Shown here piece by piece: positions 42,826-51,616 of a stretch of DNA of 64,000 bases. Numbering within the stretch: the first letter of the stretch is position 1; each line of letters opens with the position of its first letter. Source of the DNA: Actinomycetota bacterium (GTDB lineage: Bacteria; Actinomycetota; Actinomycetes; Streptosporangiales; Streptosporangiaceae); assembly GCA_003168255.1 (NCBI GenBank), contig PMSU01000159.1, positions 1-64,000 of the forward strand, read 5' to 3'. The position numbers and the translations under genes are program-made. Under the pieces are notes generated by a model that saw nothing but the letters and a program-made list of their open reading frames with translations, did no database searches and was not told where the DNA came from.

Positions 42826-44271
42826 TCAGGAGTAGATGGACTTGAACTGCTGGTAAGCGGTGATGGCGTCAGGACCGAGCTCTCGGCCGATGCCGCTCGC
42901 CTTGACACCGCCGAATGGCGCCCCGGGATCGGGCATGTAGCGGTTGATGCCGATCGTGCCGGTACGCACCCGGCGGGCAACCGCCTTTCCACGGTTGGGA
43001 TCGCTCGTCCAGACGGTGCCGCCGAGACCGTAGTCGGAGTCGTTCGCGATGCGGATGGCGTCTTCGGTGTCGGTGTAGCGGATCACTGACAGCACCGGGC
43101 CGAAGATCTCCTCCTGGGCGATGGTCGAGTTGTTGTCGACGTCGGCGAAGACCGTCGGCTGGACGAACCAGCCCGCGTCCAGCCCGGCTGGCCGGCCGCC
43201 GCCGGCTACTAGCTTCGCGCCGTCGCCGATGCCCTTGGCGATGTAGCCTTCAACCCGGTCCCGGTGCGTCGTCGACGCCATCGGCCCGATCTGGGTCACC
43301 GGGTCCAGCGCGTCCCCCACTGTCAGCGAGGACGCGAACGCGGCGAGCGTCCCGACGACCTCGTCGTAGCGGGAACTCGGCGCCAGCACGCGGGTGCCGA
43401 GATAGCAGGTCTGGCCGTTGTTCAGCAGCGTGGCCGCGAACAGGTCCTCGCCGATCTTGGCAAGGTCAAGGTCAGCGTCGTCCAGCACGATGGCAGCGGA
43501 CTTGCCGCCCAGCTCCAGGGTGACCGGCCGCAGCAGCCGGCCGCAGGTCTCGGCGATCTGCCGCCCGGCTGCGGTGGACCCGGTGAAGGCGACCTTGTCG
43601 ACGTCATGATGCTGGACGAGGTAGGCGCCGATCTCCCGGCCGCCCGGCACGATGTTGATAACGCCCGGCGGGATGTCGGACGCGGCGACAGCCTCAGCGA
43701 AGAGCATCGCGTCGAGAACGGTCTCGGGCGACGGCTTCAGCACGATGGTGCAGCCTGCCGCCATCGCCGGAGCGTGCTTGAACGCGGCCAGCGTCTGGGG
43801 GTAGTTCCAGGGCGCCACCGCGCCAACGACCCCGATCGGCTCCCGGCGGACCGTGGTGGTGCCGCCCAGCAGGTGCGGCCGCTCCTCCTCGAAGACCGCA
43901 TCCTTCGCCAGGCCGGCGAAGTACCGCAGCAGGAGCACCGGGAATCCGCCTTCAAGCTGAGTCGCGATCGTGATCGGCATGCCGTTCTGCGAACTGACCC
44001 GGTGAGCCATCTCCGCTGCCCGGCTCTCAAGCTGCACCGCCAGGCTCTCCATGGCGGCACCGCGCTGAGCCGGCTCCCATTGCGACCAGCCGCCCGGATC
44101 GTCGAAGGTCTGCCTAGCCGCGGCAACGGCGGCGTCGACGTCGGCTTCCCGTGCCTCAGCGACGCTGCCGATCGGCTCTCCCGTGCTGGCCGAGGTCACC
44201 TCGATCGTCGCCGTCGAGCTCGGGCGCACCCAGCCGCCGCCGATGAAGAGGGAGTCATAGCTGGTCGTCAT
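42826..44271 (-). CDS. NAD(P)-dependent aldehyde dehydrogenase
   Basis: Cytosolic ALDH of about 481 aa. The start is set at ATG 44271 (MTTSYDSLF), which has AGGAAG upstream; 44307 would add 12 residues. The catalytic Cys is in [12 protein letters not shown], the general-base Glu in [13 protein letters not shown], and the cofactor loop is [12 protein letters not shown]. No pathway genes are adjacent, so the aldehyde is not known. A link to the hydroxyproline-type genes 9 kb away is possible but not supported by position. Confidence 0.9.
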   Translation of the reverse strand: MTTSYDSLFIGGGWVRPSSTATIEVTSASTGEPIGSVAEAREADVDAAVAAARQTFDDPGGWSQWEPAQRGAAMESLAVQLESRAAEMAHRVSSQNGMPITIATQLEGGFPVLLLRYFAGLAKDAVFEEERPHLLGGTTTVRREPIGVVGAVAPWNYPQTLAAFKHAPAMAAGCTIVLKPSPETVLDAMLFAEAVAASDIPPGVINIVPGGREIGAYLVQHHDVDKVAFTGSTAAGRQIAETCGRLLRPVTLELGGKSAAIVLDDADLDLAKIGEDLFAATLLNNGQTCYLGTRVLAPSSRYDEVVGTLAAFASSLTVGDALDPVTQIGPMASTTHRDRVEGYIAKGIGDGAKLVAGGGRPAGLDAGWFVQPTVFADVDNNSTIAQEEIFGPVLSVIRYTDTEDAIRIANDSDYGLGGTVWTSDPNRGKAVARRVRTGTIGINRYMPDPGAPFGGVKASGIGRELGPDAITAYQQFKSIYS

Positions 44272-44390
44272 TGATACCTGCTTCCTGAGCTGGTCCCGTT
44301 TTCCCATTTAAGCCCAGGCGTAGCCGCATGGCCAAGGCCAGGTCGGCATATAACGGTCATCCTGAACGCCACCGCACGCCGGGATAGACC

Positions 44391-45293
44391 TCAAGGTCGC
44401 GCGGGTCTCAGTTCTTCCTGGCTTGTGCCGCCGGGCTGGCTGACCGGGATCTCCGCGGAGTCGGTCAGCCGCAGCTTGCGCCGGGCCCGTTCGTAGAACG
44501 TCGTGCGGCCCAGCCGGACGACGTGGGCGGCGGCGGGACGCGGCCGCAGTTCGATCCGGTCGCCGACGTCTACGTGCGCGGCGACCTGCCCGTCTACCTC
44601 GACGGCGAGCCGGCCGCTGCCGGGCAGGATCTCCAGCGTCAGGCTGTCGTGGACCGAGAGCACCAGTCCGCGGTTGTAGGCGGAATGCGGCGCCGCCGGG
44701 GTGACGAGCAGGGCCTCGACCGCAGGACTCACGATGGGGCCGCCTGCGGAGAAGCTGTAGGCGGTAGAGCCCGTCGGGGTGGCGACCACGACGGCGTCGG
44801 CGGCGTAGCTGACGAACGGGTGTCCGGCGGCTCGCACCGCGACCGCAGCGGTTGCCTGCCCGGGGAAGCGGACGACAGCGACGTCGTTGAACGCGGTGAC
44901 GACCTGGCCGCGGAGCTCGCCATCCACCGCCAACCGCGGTTCGGTAGTGAACTCATGGTTGTCGATGGCAGAGAGCGCACCGGGCAGGTCGGGCACGTCC
45001 ACCTCGGCCAGGAAACCCAGCTTGCCGAGGTTCACCCCGAGGACCGGGGCGCGCTGCCGGTCGGCCAGCCGCATGGCGCGCAGCATGGTGCCGTCCCCGC
45101 CGAGGCTGACGACCAGATCCGAGCGCTGGCCAAGTTCCTCCGCCGTGACCGCAACCGCGGCGCAGTTCAGCCTGCGGATCTCCGTGTCAATACCCAAGAC
45201 CGTTGTACTGTTGCGCGCAGCCCAGTCCAGGACAGCGGCCACCGCGCCTGCGGAGTCACGCTGCGGGTGCAGCACCAGGCCAACGACGTGCAT
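44391..45293 (-). CDS. nadK: NAD kinase
   Basis: ATP- or polyphosphate-dependent NAD kinase homologue of 300 aa. The GGDG active-site loop is LVVSLGGDGTMLRAMRLA, then VLGVNLGKLGFLAEV, the ND motif in AFNDVAVVR and the ATPTGSTAYSFSAGGP segment are in normal order. Most actinobacteria carry one nadK next to recN and a TlyA gene; here those neighbours are missing, so this may be a second paralogue. Solitary gene with unremarkable leader. Confidence 0.92.
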   Translation of the reverse strand: MHVVGLVLHPQRDSAGAVAAVLDWAARNSTTVLGIDTEIRRLNCAAVAVTAEELGQRSDLVVSLGGDGTMLRAMRLADRQRAPVLGVNLGKLGFLAEVDVPDLPGALSAIDNHEFTTEPRLAVDGELRGQVVTAFNDVAVVRFPGQATAAVAVRAAGHPFVSYAADAVVVATPTGSTAYSFSAGGPIVSPAVEALLVTPAAPHSAYNRGLVLSVHDSLTLEILPGSGRLAVEVDGQVAAHVDVGDRIELRPRPAAAHVVRLGRTTFYERARRKLRLTDSAEIPVSQPGGTSQEELRPARP

Positions 45294-45495
45294 CTCAGCC
45301 GGAACCTGTCACCGGTCGTGCGCGGAGCCGCATGGACTCAAGTTACCCGGCTGGCCTGACGCATCCACCGCGGGACGCCTACCCGGGACGCGTGCGGTCG
45401 AAGCCGTACTGTCACCCTAGGCTGCGGGAATACCGCAGCCAACACGGTCGCCTGCCTAAGCTCCGGCATAGCTTCCGACAGTCGAGGAGAACTCC
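45294..45495. other. Divergent intergenic gap
   Basis: The 202 bases between nadK and the channel-like gene contain both promoters by position. GAGGAG six to seven bases before 45496 is the only clear signal. Confidence 0.4.
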
Positions 45496-46674
45496 ATGGT
45501 GGTTCCGCTCGCTGGCCGCTCGGTGGCCGCGGTGGCCGGCACCCTGCTCGTGCTCACGGCCTGGGCCAGCGTAGTCGGGACGGTCATCGTGCCCCGTCCG
45601 GTCAGCAGCTGGCTGACGCGATGGGTGGACCGGGTCGTGAACAAGGCATTCCGGCTGGCGACCAACGTCATCAGCGATTACAACCGGCGTGACCGGGTGC
45701 TCGCCGCGCAGGCGGCGGCGATCCTGCTCGCGCAACTGGTTGCCTGGCTGGGGATCTCCTTCATCGGGTACGCGCTGCTGCTGTGGCCGTTTGGCACCGA
45801 TGGCATAGCGTCTGATCTCACCGTTGCCGGGTCTTCGATGTTCACCCTCGGATTTGCCGAGCAGTCCGGCGTCGTGCCAGTGGCGGTCGTTTTCGCCGCC
45901 GCGGCAACCGGTCTGGTTATTGTCACGCTGCAGATCGCCTACCTGCCGGCCCTGTACGGGGCGTTCAACCGGCGGGAGACCGAGGTGGCGCTGCTGAACG
46001 CGCGGGGCGGCGTCCCGTCCTGGGGACCTGAGCTTCTCGCGCGTACGCACTACGCGCTGGGATCGGGCGTATCGAGCATCGATACGCTGCCCGACCTGTA
46101 TGCCCAGTGGGAGCGCTGGGCTGCCGACGTCGCGGAAAGCCACACCACCTACCTGCCATTGGTGCGCTTCCGGTCGCCCAGGTCGCTGTCGTCCTGGGTG
46201 ACCGCGCTGCTCGCCGTGCTGGACTCCGCCGCGTTGTTCCTGGCGCTGTCCCCCGAGTCCGCGCCGGTCGTACCGGCCCGGCTGTGCCTGCGCAGCGGGT
46301 TCCTGTGTTTCGACCAGATCGCTCGGGCGATGGGCATCGACGTGCCTGAGGAGCCCGACCCGAACGGCCAGATCAGCGTGAGTTACGAGGAATTCCTCGA
46401 CGCGATTGCCCGGATGCGCGAAGTCGACTTCCCCATCGAGCGCACCGCCGCTGATGCCTGGCCAGATTTCGTCGGCTGGCGGCTCAACTACGAGCAGGCT
46501 GCCTATGCGGTCGCCGCCGCCGTCGATGCGGTGCCGGCGCTGTGGTCGGGCCCGCGGCGGCGCGCCCACGCCATCGCCCCCATCCGTCCGGCGCTAGGAC
46601 GACCGCCCAAGAGCCCGGTGGCGCCGAACAAGCGCCCGGCGGCACCGAACAAGCGCCCGGCGGCACCGAAGTAG
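45496..46674 (+). CDS. Membrane protein with two-TM channel-like pore
   Basis: Protein of 392 aa with a strong GAGGAG site. Hydrophobic segments are at about 8-27, 70-98 and 120-148. Between the last two is GSSMFTLGFAEQSG, which looks like a pore helix and a selectivity-filter-like TLGFA, comparable to but not identical with the TxGYG/TxGFG of potassium channels. The remaining 230 residues are cytosolic and helical. The C-terminus has KRPAAPN repeats. Function as an ion channel is an inference; no annotated family was recognised with certainty. Confidence 0.6.
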   Translation: MVVPLAGRSVAAVAGTLLVLTAWASVVGTVIVPRPVSSWLTRWVDRVVNKAFRLATNVISDYNRRDRVLAAQAAAILLAQLVAWLGISFIGYALLLWPFGTDGIASDLTVAGSSMFTLGFAEQSGVVPVAVVFAAAATGLVIVTLQIAYLPALYGAFNRRETEVALLNARGGVPSWGPELLARTHYALGSGVSSIDTLPDLYAQWERWAADVAESHTTYLPLVRFRSPRSLSSWVTALLAVLDSAALFLALSPESAPVVPARLCLRSGFLCFDQIARAMGIDVPEEPDPNGQISVSYEEFLDAIARMREVDFPIERTAADAWPDFVGWRLNYEQAAYAVAAAVDAVPALWSGPRRRAHAIAPIRPALGRPPKSPVAPNKRPAAPNKRPAAPK

Positions 46675-46726
46675 CCGAGTTTCGCGGACGCCCGCAGAGC
46701 TGCGCGGTCCACCCGCAGAGCTGAGG

Positions 46727-47551
46727 TCACCACCAGGACGACGTCGGCCGGCCCGCAGGCTCCTCTGCCCCCCGTGGGCCCCGGGCCAGCTGGCGCATCA
46801 GCGCGTCCTCGGCCCTGATCTCCTCATCCGACGGAGACAGGCCGATAACAGCGGCGAGGCCGAAGGCGAGGATGCTGATGCCGATGATGAGCGGCAGCAG
46901 CACGCCGGTGGCGGTGGCGCCGGACAACATGCCGGGCATGCTTGCGGTGGCCGGGGTGAGGTGCATCGCGGCCATGCCCGTGTAGTGCATCCCGCTGACC
47001 GCCACACCCATGATCAACGACGCGACGAGCGTTATCCGGATGCCGGCCAGCCGTAGCGCGGCAAGAAGCGCCACCGTGCCGGCCAGCACCGCGATGAGGA
47101 CCGAGACGATCACCAGCGGGACGTTGTAGTGCATGTTGTCGGGCATCCGCATCGCTGCCATGCCCATGTAATGCATGCTGGCCACGCCGCAACCGATGAT
47201 CACCCCGCCGATCAGCAACCGGGTTACGCCGTCGCCGCCGAATCCCACGATGAACAGGCCGACGCCGACCACCACGACCGCGATCAGCATGCTCAGCACC
47301 GTGATGGGAACGTTGTAACGGATCGTCTGACCGGGAATCGTGTAGCCGAGCATCGCGATGAAGTGCATCGCCCAGACGCCGGTGCTGCCGATGGCCACGG
47401 CGGCCAGCGCGAGCCATCTCGCCTTCGTGGCGCCTTGGCAGGCTCGCGCGCGGCTGGTGCACCGCAGCCCGAGGAAGCAGCCGAGACACGATATGAGGTA
47501 GCCGAGGACCGGGGTCAGCAGGCCGTACGAGAAGTTATGAACAGTGACCAT
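46727..47551 (-). CDS. MHYT-domain integral membrane sensor
   Basis: About 274 aa, start at ATG 47551 (MVTVHNFSYG). Seven hydrophobic segments carry three MHYT-type motifs: WAMHFIAM, ASMHYMGMAAM and SGMHYTGMAAM, whose Met and His are proposed to bind copper or another metal near the outer membrane face. The C-terminus is short and lacks a GGDEF, EAL or kinase domain, so this is a stand-alone sensor or metal-binding protein, a form common in actinobacteria. Confidence 0.88.
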   Translation of the reverse strand: MVTVHNFSYGLLTPVLGYLISCLGCFLGLRCTSRARACQGATKARWLALAAVAIGSTGVWAMHFIAMLGYTIPGQTIRYNVPITVLSMLIAVVVVGVGLFIVGFGGDGVTRLLIGGVIIGCGVASMHYMGMAAMRMPDNMHYNVPLVIVSVLIAVLAGTVALLAALRLAGIRITLVASLIMGVAVSGMHYTGMAAMHLTPATASMPGMLSGATATGVLLPLIIGISILAFGLAAVIGLSPSDEEIRAEDALMRQLARGPRGAEEPAGRPTSSWW

Positions 47552-47654
47552 TAGCGGATCAATCCTTCCAAGCCATCGCGAGCATAGCGACATGTCGCTC
47601 GATGCTTCAGGCAGCCCGGCCAGATTCCTGCCGCTATGTGGGATCGCTCGGTGC

Positions 47655-48287
47655 TCAGCCAGGGGCGAGCAATGCGGCGGCGGCCTGAACGCCTACCTCG
47701 GTCAGGTCGCGGATGTCGCCACCGTCTTCCACGATGGTCGCGGTGAGTTCTCGTAGACCGCCGAGCAGGATCAGGGCGATGGGACGCGAGACGGGTCGGG
47801 TGCCGACGCGTCGGAACTCGTCGTTGTCTACCAGAAGAAGAAGCATGTCAGTCAGCGAGCCCATCGCATCGCGCTGGACCTGACGGCCGACGGTACCGAG
47901 GGCCGGCAGTTCCCTGATCCAGCTCACGGTGATCGCGGGTTCGGAGGCCACGGATTCGACGTAGGCTTCGACCGCCTGGCGCACCTGCGTGTCCCACGGC
48001 GCCGCGGGATTGACCGCTTCGGTAATCCTCAGCCGCAGGCGTTCGTTCGCAGCCGCGAGAAGTGCCACGAAGCACTCGTCCTTGCCGGAGAACTCCGCGT
48101 AGAACGTGCGGCGAGACGTTCGCGCGTGCCGCACGATGTCGGCGATCTTCGTCTCGCGATAGCCACGTTCCCCGATCGAGGTGGCTAGTCCTTCGAGCAG
48201 CCGCTGGCGGAAGGATGTCGGCTCATCCTCCGTGCTGACTGCCGTAGCGACGTCGGCTAGGGCCGGGTTCGTCGTCATGGTCGACAC
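47655..48287 (-). CDS. TetR family repressor of the P450-BVMO operon
   Basis: Regulator of 210 aa. The helix-turn-helix is at about residues 30-75 (YRETKIADIVRHARTSRRTF, then YAEFSGKDECFVALL). The C-terminal domain is ligand-binding and of unknown specificity. It is divergent from the P450 gene; the 116-bp gap holds a perfect 9-bp inverted repeat that is its probable operator. Effector is likely a substrate of the operon. Confidence 0.88.
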   Translation of the reverse strand: MSTMTTNPALADVATAVSTEDEPTSFRQRLLEGLATSIGERGYRETKIADIVRHARTSRRTFYAEFSGKDECFVALLAAANERLRLRITEAVNPAAPWDTQVRQAVEAYVESVASEPAITVSWIRELPALGTVGRQVQRDAMGSLTDMLLLLVDNDEFRRVGTRPVSRPIALILLGGLRELTATIVEDGGDIRDLTEVGVQAAAALLAPG

Positions 48288-48340
48288 GTTCTCCGATCAG
48301 CAGAGGCCAGTTGCAGTCTCTCAGGCTGGGACTTGTGCCT

Positions 48341-48373
48341 CATGGTACTCCGAAGTACCATGAGGTTGGTACT
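48341..48373. promoter_or_regulatory. TetR operator with third half-site
   Basis: CATGGTACT and AGTACCATG form a perfect inverted repeat with a 4-base centre (48341-48362). A third half-site TGGTACT follows at 48367-48373. It lies between the TetR start and the P450 start. Confidence 0.7.
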
Positions 48374-48403
48374 TGCGCGTACCGCGTCGTCGGAGGAGAC
48401 CAG

Positions 48404-49765
48404 ATGACCATCAACGGGCCGGGCCCCCAGTACCGGCTACCGCCAGGCCCGCATCTGCCGCGGGCGCTCCAGGGGATGGCCTTCATCGCGTCACGCCGCG
48501 CCGCGACTCGGCTGATGCGCCGCCGCTACGGGCCCGCGTTCACCGCGCGCGTCCCGCTGTTCGGACGCGTGGTGATCGTCAGCGACCCGGCCCTGGTGAA
48601 GCAGCTGTACCTGACGAGCACCGACGTCGTCGGCAAGATCGAACCCAATCTGGGCCGGGTGCTCGGCCCCGGTTCGTTCTTCAATCTCGACGGGGACGAG
48701 CACCACCGTCAGCGCAAGCTGCTGGTGCCGCCGTTCCACGGCAAGCGGATGCAGGCCTACGAGACCATCATCGAAGAAGAGACGCTGCGCGAGGCGGCGA
48801 CCTGGCCGCAGGGTAAGCCGTTCGAGACGCTCACGCCGATGATGCGCATCACCCTGAACGCGATCCTTCGCGCGGTATTCGGCGCCGAGGGAGCCGAGTT
48901 CGAGGCACTGCGGACAGTGCTCCCGCCAATGATCAAGCTCGGCTCCCGGCTCGCGGTGCTGCCCATCAGCCCCGTTGACCTGGGCCGATGGAGCCCGTGG
49001 GGCCGCTTCGCGGGCTACCGGCGCGAATTCGACTCGATCGTCGGCACGCTCATCGCCAAGGCATCGGCCGACCCGGCGCTGGGCGACCGCGGCGACGTCT
49101 TGTCCCTGATGCTCCAGGCCCGCTACGACGATGGCGAGGCGATGTCGCACAGTGACATCGCCGACCAGCTGGCGACCTTGCTGGCAGCCGGGCACGAGAC
49201 AACGGCGACCACGCTGGCCTGGGCCATCGAGCGGCTGCGTCGCCACCCAGCCCTGTTGTCGCGACTGGTCGAGGAGGTCGACGCCGGCGGGTCCGAGCTG
49301 CGCCAGGCCACCATCATCGAGGTTCAGCGGACCCGGCCGGTCATCGATCTCACCGGCCGAACGGTGACGGCGGCGAGTGTCCAGCTCGGCGAGTGGGTGA
49401 TTCCGCAGGGTTACACCATCCTGATCGGAATCAGCCTCATTCACGACGATGACGCGGTCTTCCCCGACGCCGCGTCGTTCAACCCGGATCGTTTTGTCGG
49501 CGCGAGGCCAGACACCTATGCCTGGATCCCGTTCGGCGGCGGGACGCGTCGCTGCATCGGAGCGGCGTTCGCGAACATGGAGATGAACGTGGTGCTGCGC
49601 ACGCTGCTCCGCGACTTCGATCTGAGCAGCACCTACGAGCCGCCCGAGCGCTGGCATTCCCGCGGAATCGCCTACGCGCCGGCGGGCGGCGGCCGCGCGA
49701 TCGTGCATCGCAGGAAGAAGGCCGCGCGGGTTCGCGACGACGCGTATGCGCAGGTATCGGCATGA
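48404..49765 (+). CDS. Cytochrome P450
   Basis: Monooxygenase of about 453 aa; the start at 48404 has GGAGGAG upstream. The I-helix oxygen-activation motif is LAAGHETTATTL, the ExxR motif is EVQR and the heme loop is WIPFGGGTRRCIGAAF with the axial Cys near residue 383. The general layout resembles mycobacterial lipid- or terpenoid-oxidising P450s. First gene of a four-gene operon; its stop overlaps the next ATG. No redox partner gene is adjacent. Confidence 0.93.
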   Translation: MTINGPGPQYRLPPGPHLPRALQGMAFIASRRAATRLMRRRYGPAFTARVPLFGRVVIVSDPALVKQLYLTSTDVVGKIEPNLGRVLGPGSFFNLDGDEHHRQRKLLVPPFHGKRMQAYETIIEEETLREAATWPQGKPFETLTPMMRITLNAILRAVFGAEGAEFEALRTVLPPMIKLGSRLAVLPISPVDLGRWSPWGRFAGYRREFDSIVGTLIAKASADPALGDRGDVLSLMLQARYDDGEAMSHSDIADQLATLLAAGHETTATTLAWAIERLRRHPALLSRLVEEVDAGGSELRQATIIEVQRTRPVIDLTGRTVTAASVQLGEWVIPQGYTILIGISLIHDDDAVFPDAASFNPDRFVGARPDTYAWIPFGGGTRRCIGAAFANMEMNVVLRTLLRDFDLSSTYEPPERWHSRGIAYAPAGGGRAIVHRRKKAARVRDDAYAQVSA

Positions 49766-50781
49766 CCGGGGCACCAGGCGCGCGGGCTGTTGACGGTGAG
49801 GAGTTCGCCGATGCCGGACGCGGGATCACGCTGTGTTACGAGCGGATCGGCAAGCCAGCAGCGACCCCGCTGCTGCTCATCGCGGGGCTGGGCCAGCAAC
49901 TGCAATCGTGGCCGAGGCAGTTCTGTGCCGGACTCGCGGAGCGAGGATTCTGCGTCATCCGCTTCGACAACCGGGACAGCGGCCACTCCACCCACCTGGC
50001 CGTCAAGCCGCCGCATCCGGTCGCGATGTTCACCCGGCGAATGGGCAGCGAGCAGTACCACCTGGGCGACATGGCGCGAGACACCGTCGGACTGCTCGAC
50101 GATCTCGGTTATCGCGACGCGCACCTCGTCGGCGCATCGATGGGCGGGATGATCGCGCAGACCGCCGCGGCCCACTTCCCGTCGCGCGTGCGGAGCCTGA
50201 CGTCGATCATGTCGACGACGGGCGCGGCGCGAATCGGCAGGCCGGCGCGCAAGACGTGGCTGATGATGCTCAGCCCGCCACCGCGCACCCGTCAGGCGGC
50301 CGTGGCTGCCACTGTGCGGATCTACCGGCAGATCGGATCACCCGGATACCCGTTCGACGAAAGCTGGATCCGGTCAGCCGCCGCGCAGGCGTGGGACCGC
50401 GACCCGTCGGACGCCGGTTTGCGTCGCCAGTTGGCCGCGATCTTCCAATCTGGCGACCGGACAGCCGAACTGCGCGGCATCGAGGTGCCGACCCTGGTGA
50501 TCCACGGAGACCGTGATCGGATGGTCCACCCGACCGGCGGCGCGGCAACCGCTGCGGCAATCAAGAACGCGCGGCTTGAGACGATCCCGGGCATGGGTCA
50601 TGACCTGCCCCCGGGAACCTGGACCAAGATCATCCACCTCATCGAGGCAACCGCGCGCCGCGCCCCCGCAGAGCCGGTCAGCACAGAGCCGGTCAGCACA
50701 GAGCCGGTCAGCACAGAGCCGATCACCCTGGCCGGCCACCCCGACACCACAAGGAGCGACCATGCCCAGACCCAGGCGTAG
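49762..50781 (+). CDS. Alpha/beta hydrolase
   Basis: Hydrolase of 339 aa. The nucleophile elbow is VGASMGGMIAQ, the oxyanion segment LLLIAGLGQQLQSW, the acid is in PTLVIHGDRDRMVHP and the His in IPGMGHDLPPG. The C-terminus ends with the pentapeptide STEPV repeated four times (15-bp DNA repeat). It would cleave esters or lactones, fitting a position downstream of oxidation steps. Overlaps the P450 gene by 4 bp and the SDR gene by 20 bp. Confidence 0.88.
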   Translation: MTGAPGARAVDGEEFADAGRGITLCYERIGKPAATPLLLIAGLGQQLQSWPRQFCAGLAERGFCVIRFDNRDSGHSTHLAVKPPHPVAMFTRRMGSEQYHLGDMARDTVGLLDDLGYRDAHLVGASMGGMIAQTAAAHFPSRVRSLTSIMSTTGAARIGRPARKTWLMMLSPPPRTRQAAVAATVRIYRQIGSPGYPFDESWIRSAAAQAWDRDPSDAGLRRQLAAIFQSGDRTAELRGIEVPTLVIHGDRDRMVHPTGGAATAAAIKNARLETIPGMGHDLPPGTWTKIIHLIEATARRAPAEPVSTEPVSTEPVSTEPITLAGHPDTTRSDHAQTQA

Positions 50782-51616
50782 GACGATCAGCGGGCGCACC
50801 GTAATGATCACTGGCGCCGCCTCCGGCATCGGGCGCAGCCTTGCGCAGCGACTGTCGCGCCACGGATCCGCGGTGGCGATCGCGGACATCGACGAGCGCG
50901 GCCTCAAGGAGACCGAGGCATCCCTGCACGGGCCGAGCCTGACCCGCGTTCTCGACGTCCGCGACGCCGCGGCGCAGCACGAGTTCGCCGCGGAGGTCCG
51001 CGCTTGGATGCCCACTACCCTCGCGGCGGTCTTCAACAACGCGGGCGTGGCGGTCGCGTCAACCGTGCTGGACGCGGTGCCCGAGGACGACGACTGGCTG
51101 CGCGAGATCAACTTCCAAGGGGTGGTGAATGGCACCCGGGCATTCCTGCCCATCCTCGTCGAGCAGGACGAGGGCGTCATCGTCAACACCTCGAGTGTGT
51201 TTGGCCTGCTCGGCATACCTTTCCAAAGCGCCTACTGCGCCTCGAAGTTCGCCGTCCGCGGCTTCACCGATTCCCTCCGCCAGGAACTGCGAGGAACCGG
51301 CGTGCACGCCGTGAACGTCCACCCCGGCGGAATCACCACGAATATCGCCCGCAACGGCCGCATTCGCAGCGATCCGGAAGGTCTCGGACGCACTCACGAT
51401 CAGATCGCCAGCGAATTCGAGGCGCTCACGATGACGTCACCTGATAAGGCCGCCGAAGTCATCCAGGCCGGCGTGGAACGCGGCAAGGCACGCATCCTCA
51501 TCGGCGCCGACGCGTACCTCTTCGACGCGCTGGCACGGCTGGCCCCGACGCACTATTACGACGTGGTGTCCGTCATCGAAAAGCGGGTGCGGGCCCGACG
51601 GACGGTATCGACATGA
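50762..51616 (+). CDS. Short-chain dehydrogenase/reductase
   Basis: SDR of about 284 aa; start ATG 50762 with AAGGAG upstream, inside the end of the hydrolase gene. The cofactor motif is TGAASGIGRSLA, the NNAG motif is FNNAGVAVAST, the catalytic Ser is in VNTSSVFGLLG and Tyr-x-x-x-Lys is YCASK. It should interconvert an alcohol and a ketone, supplying the ketone for the Baeyer-Villiger enzyme. Overlaps the next gene by 4 bp. Confidence 0.92.
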   Translation: MPRPRRRTISGRTVMITGAASGIGRSLAQRLSRHGSAVAIADIDERGLKETEASLHGPSLTRVLDVRDAAAQHEFAAEVRAWMPTTLAAVFNNAGVAVASTVLDAVPEDDDWLREINFQGVVNGTRAFLPILVEQDEGVIVNTSSVFGLLGIPFQSAYCASKFAVRGFTDSLRQELRGTGVHAVNVHPGGITTNIARNGRIRSDPEGLGRTHDQIASEFEALTMTSPDKAAEVIQAGVERGKARILIGADAYLFDALARLAPTHYYDVVSVIEKRVRARRTVST

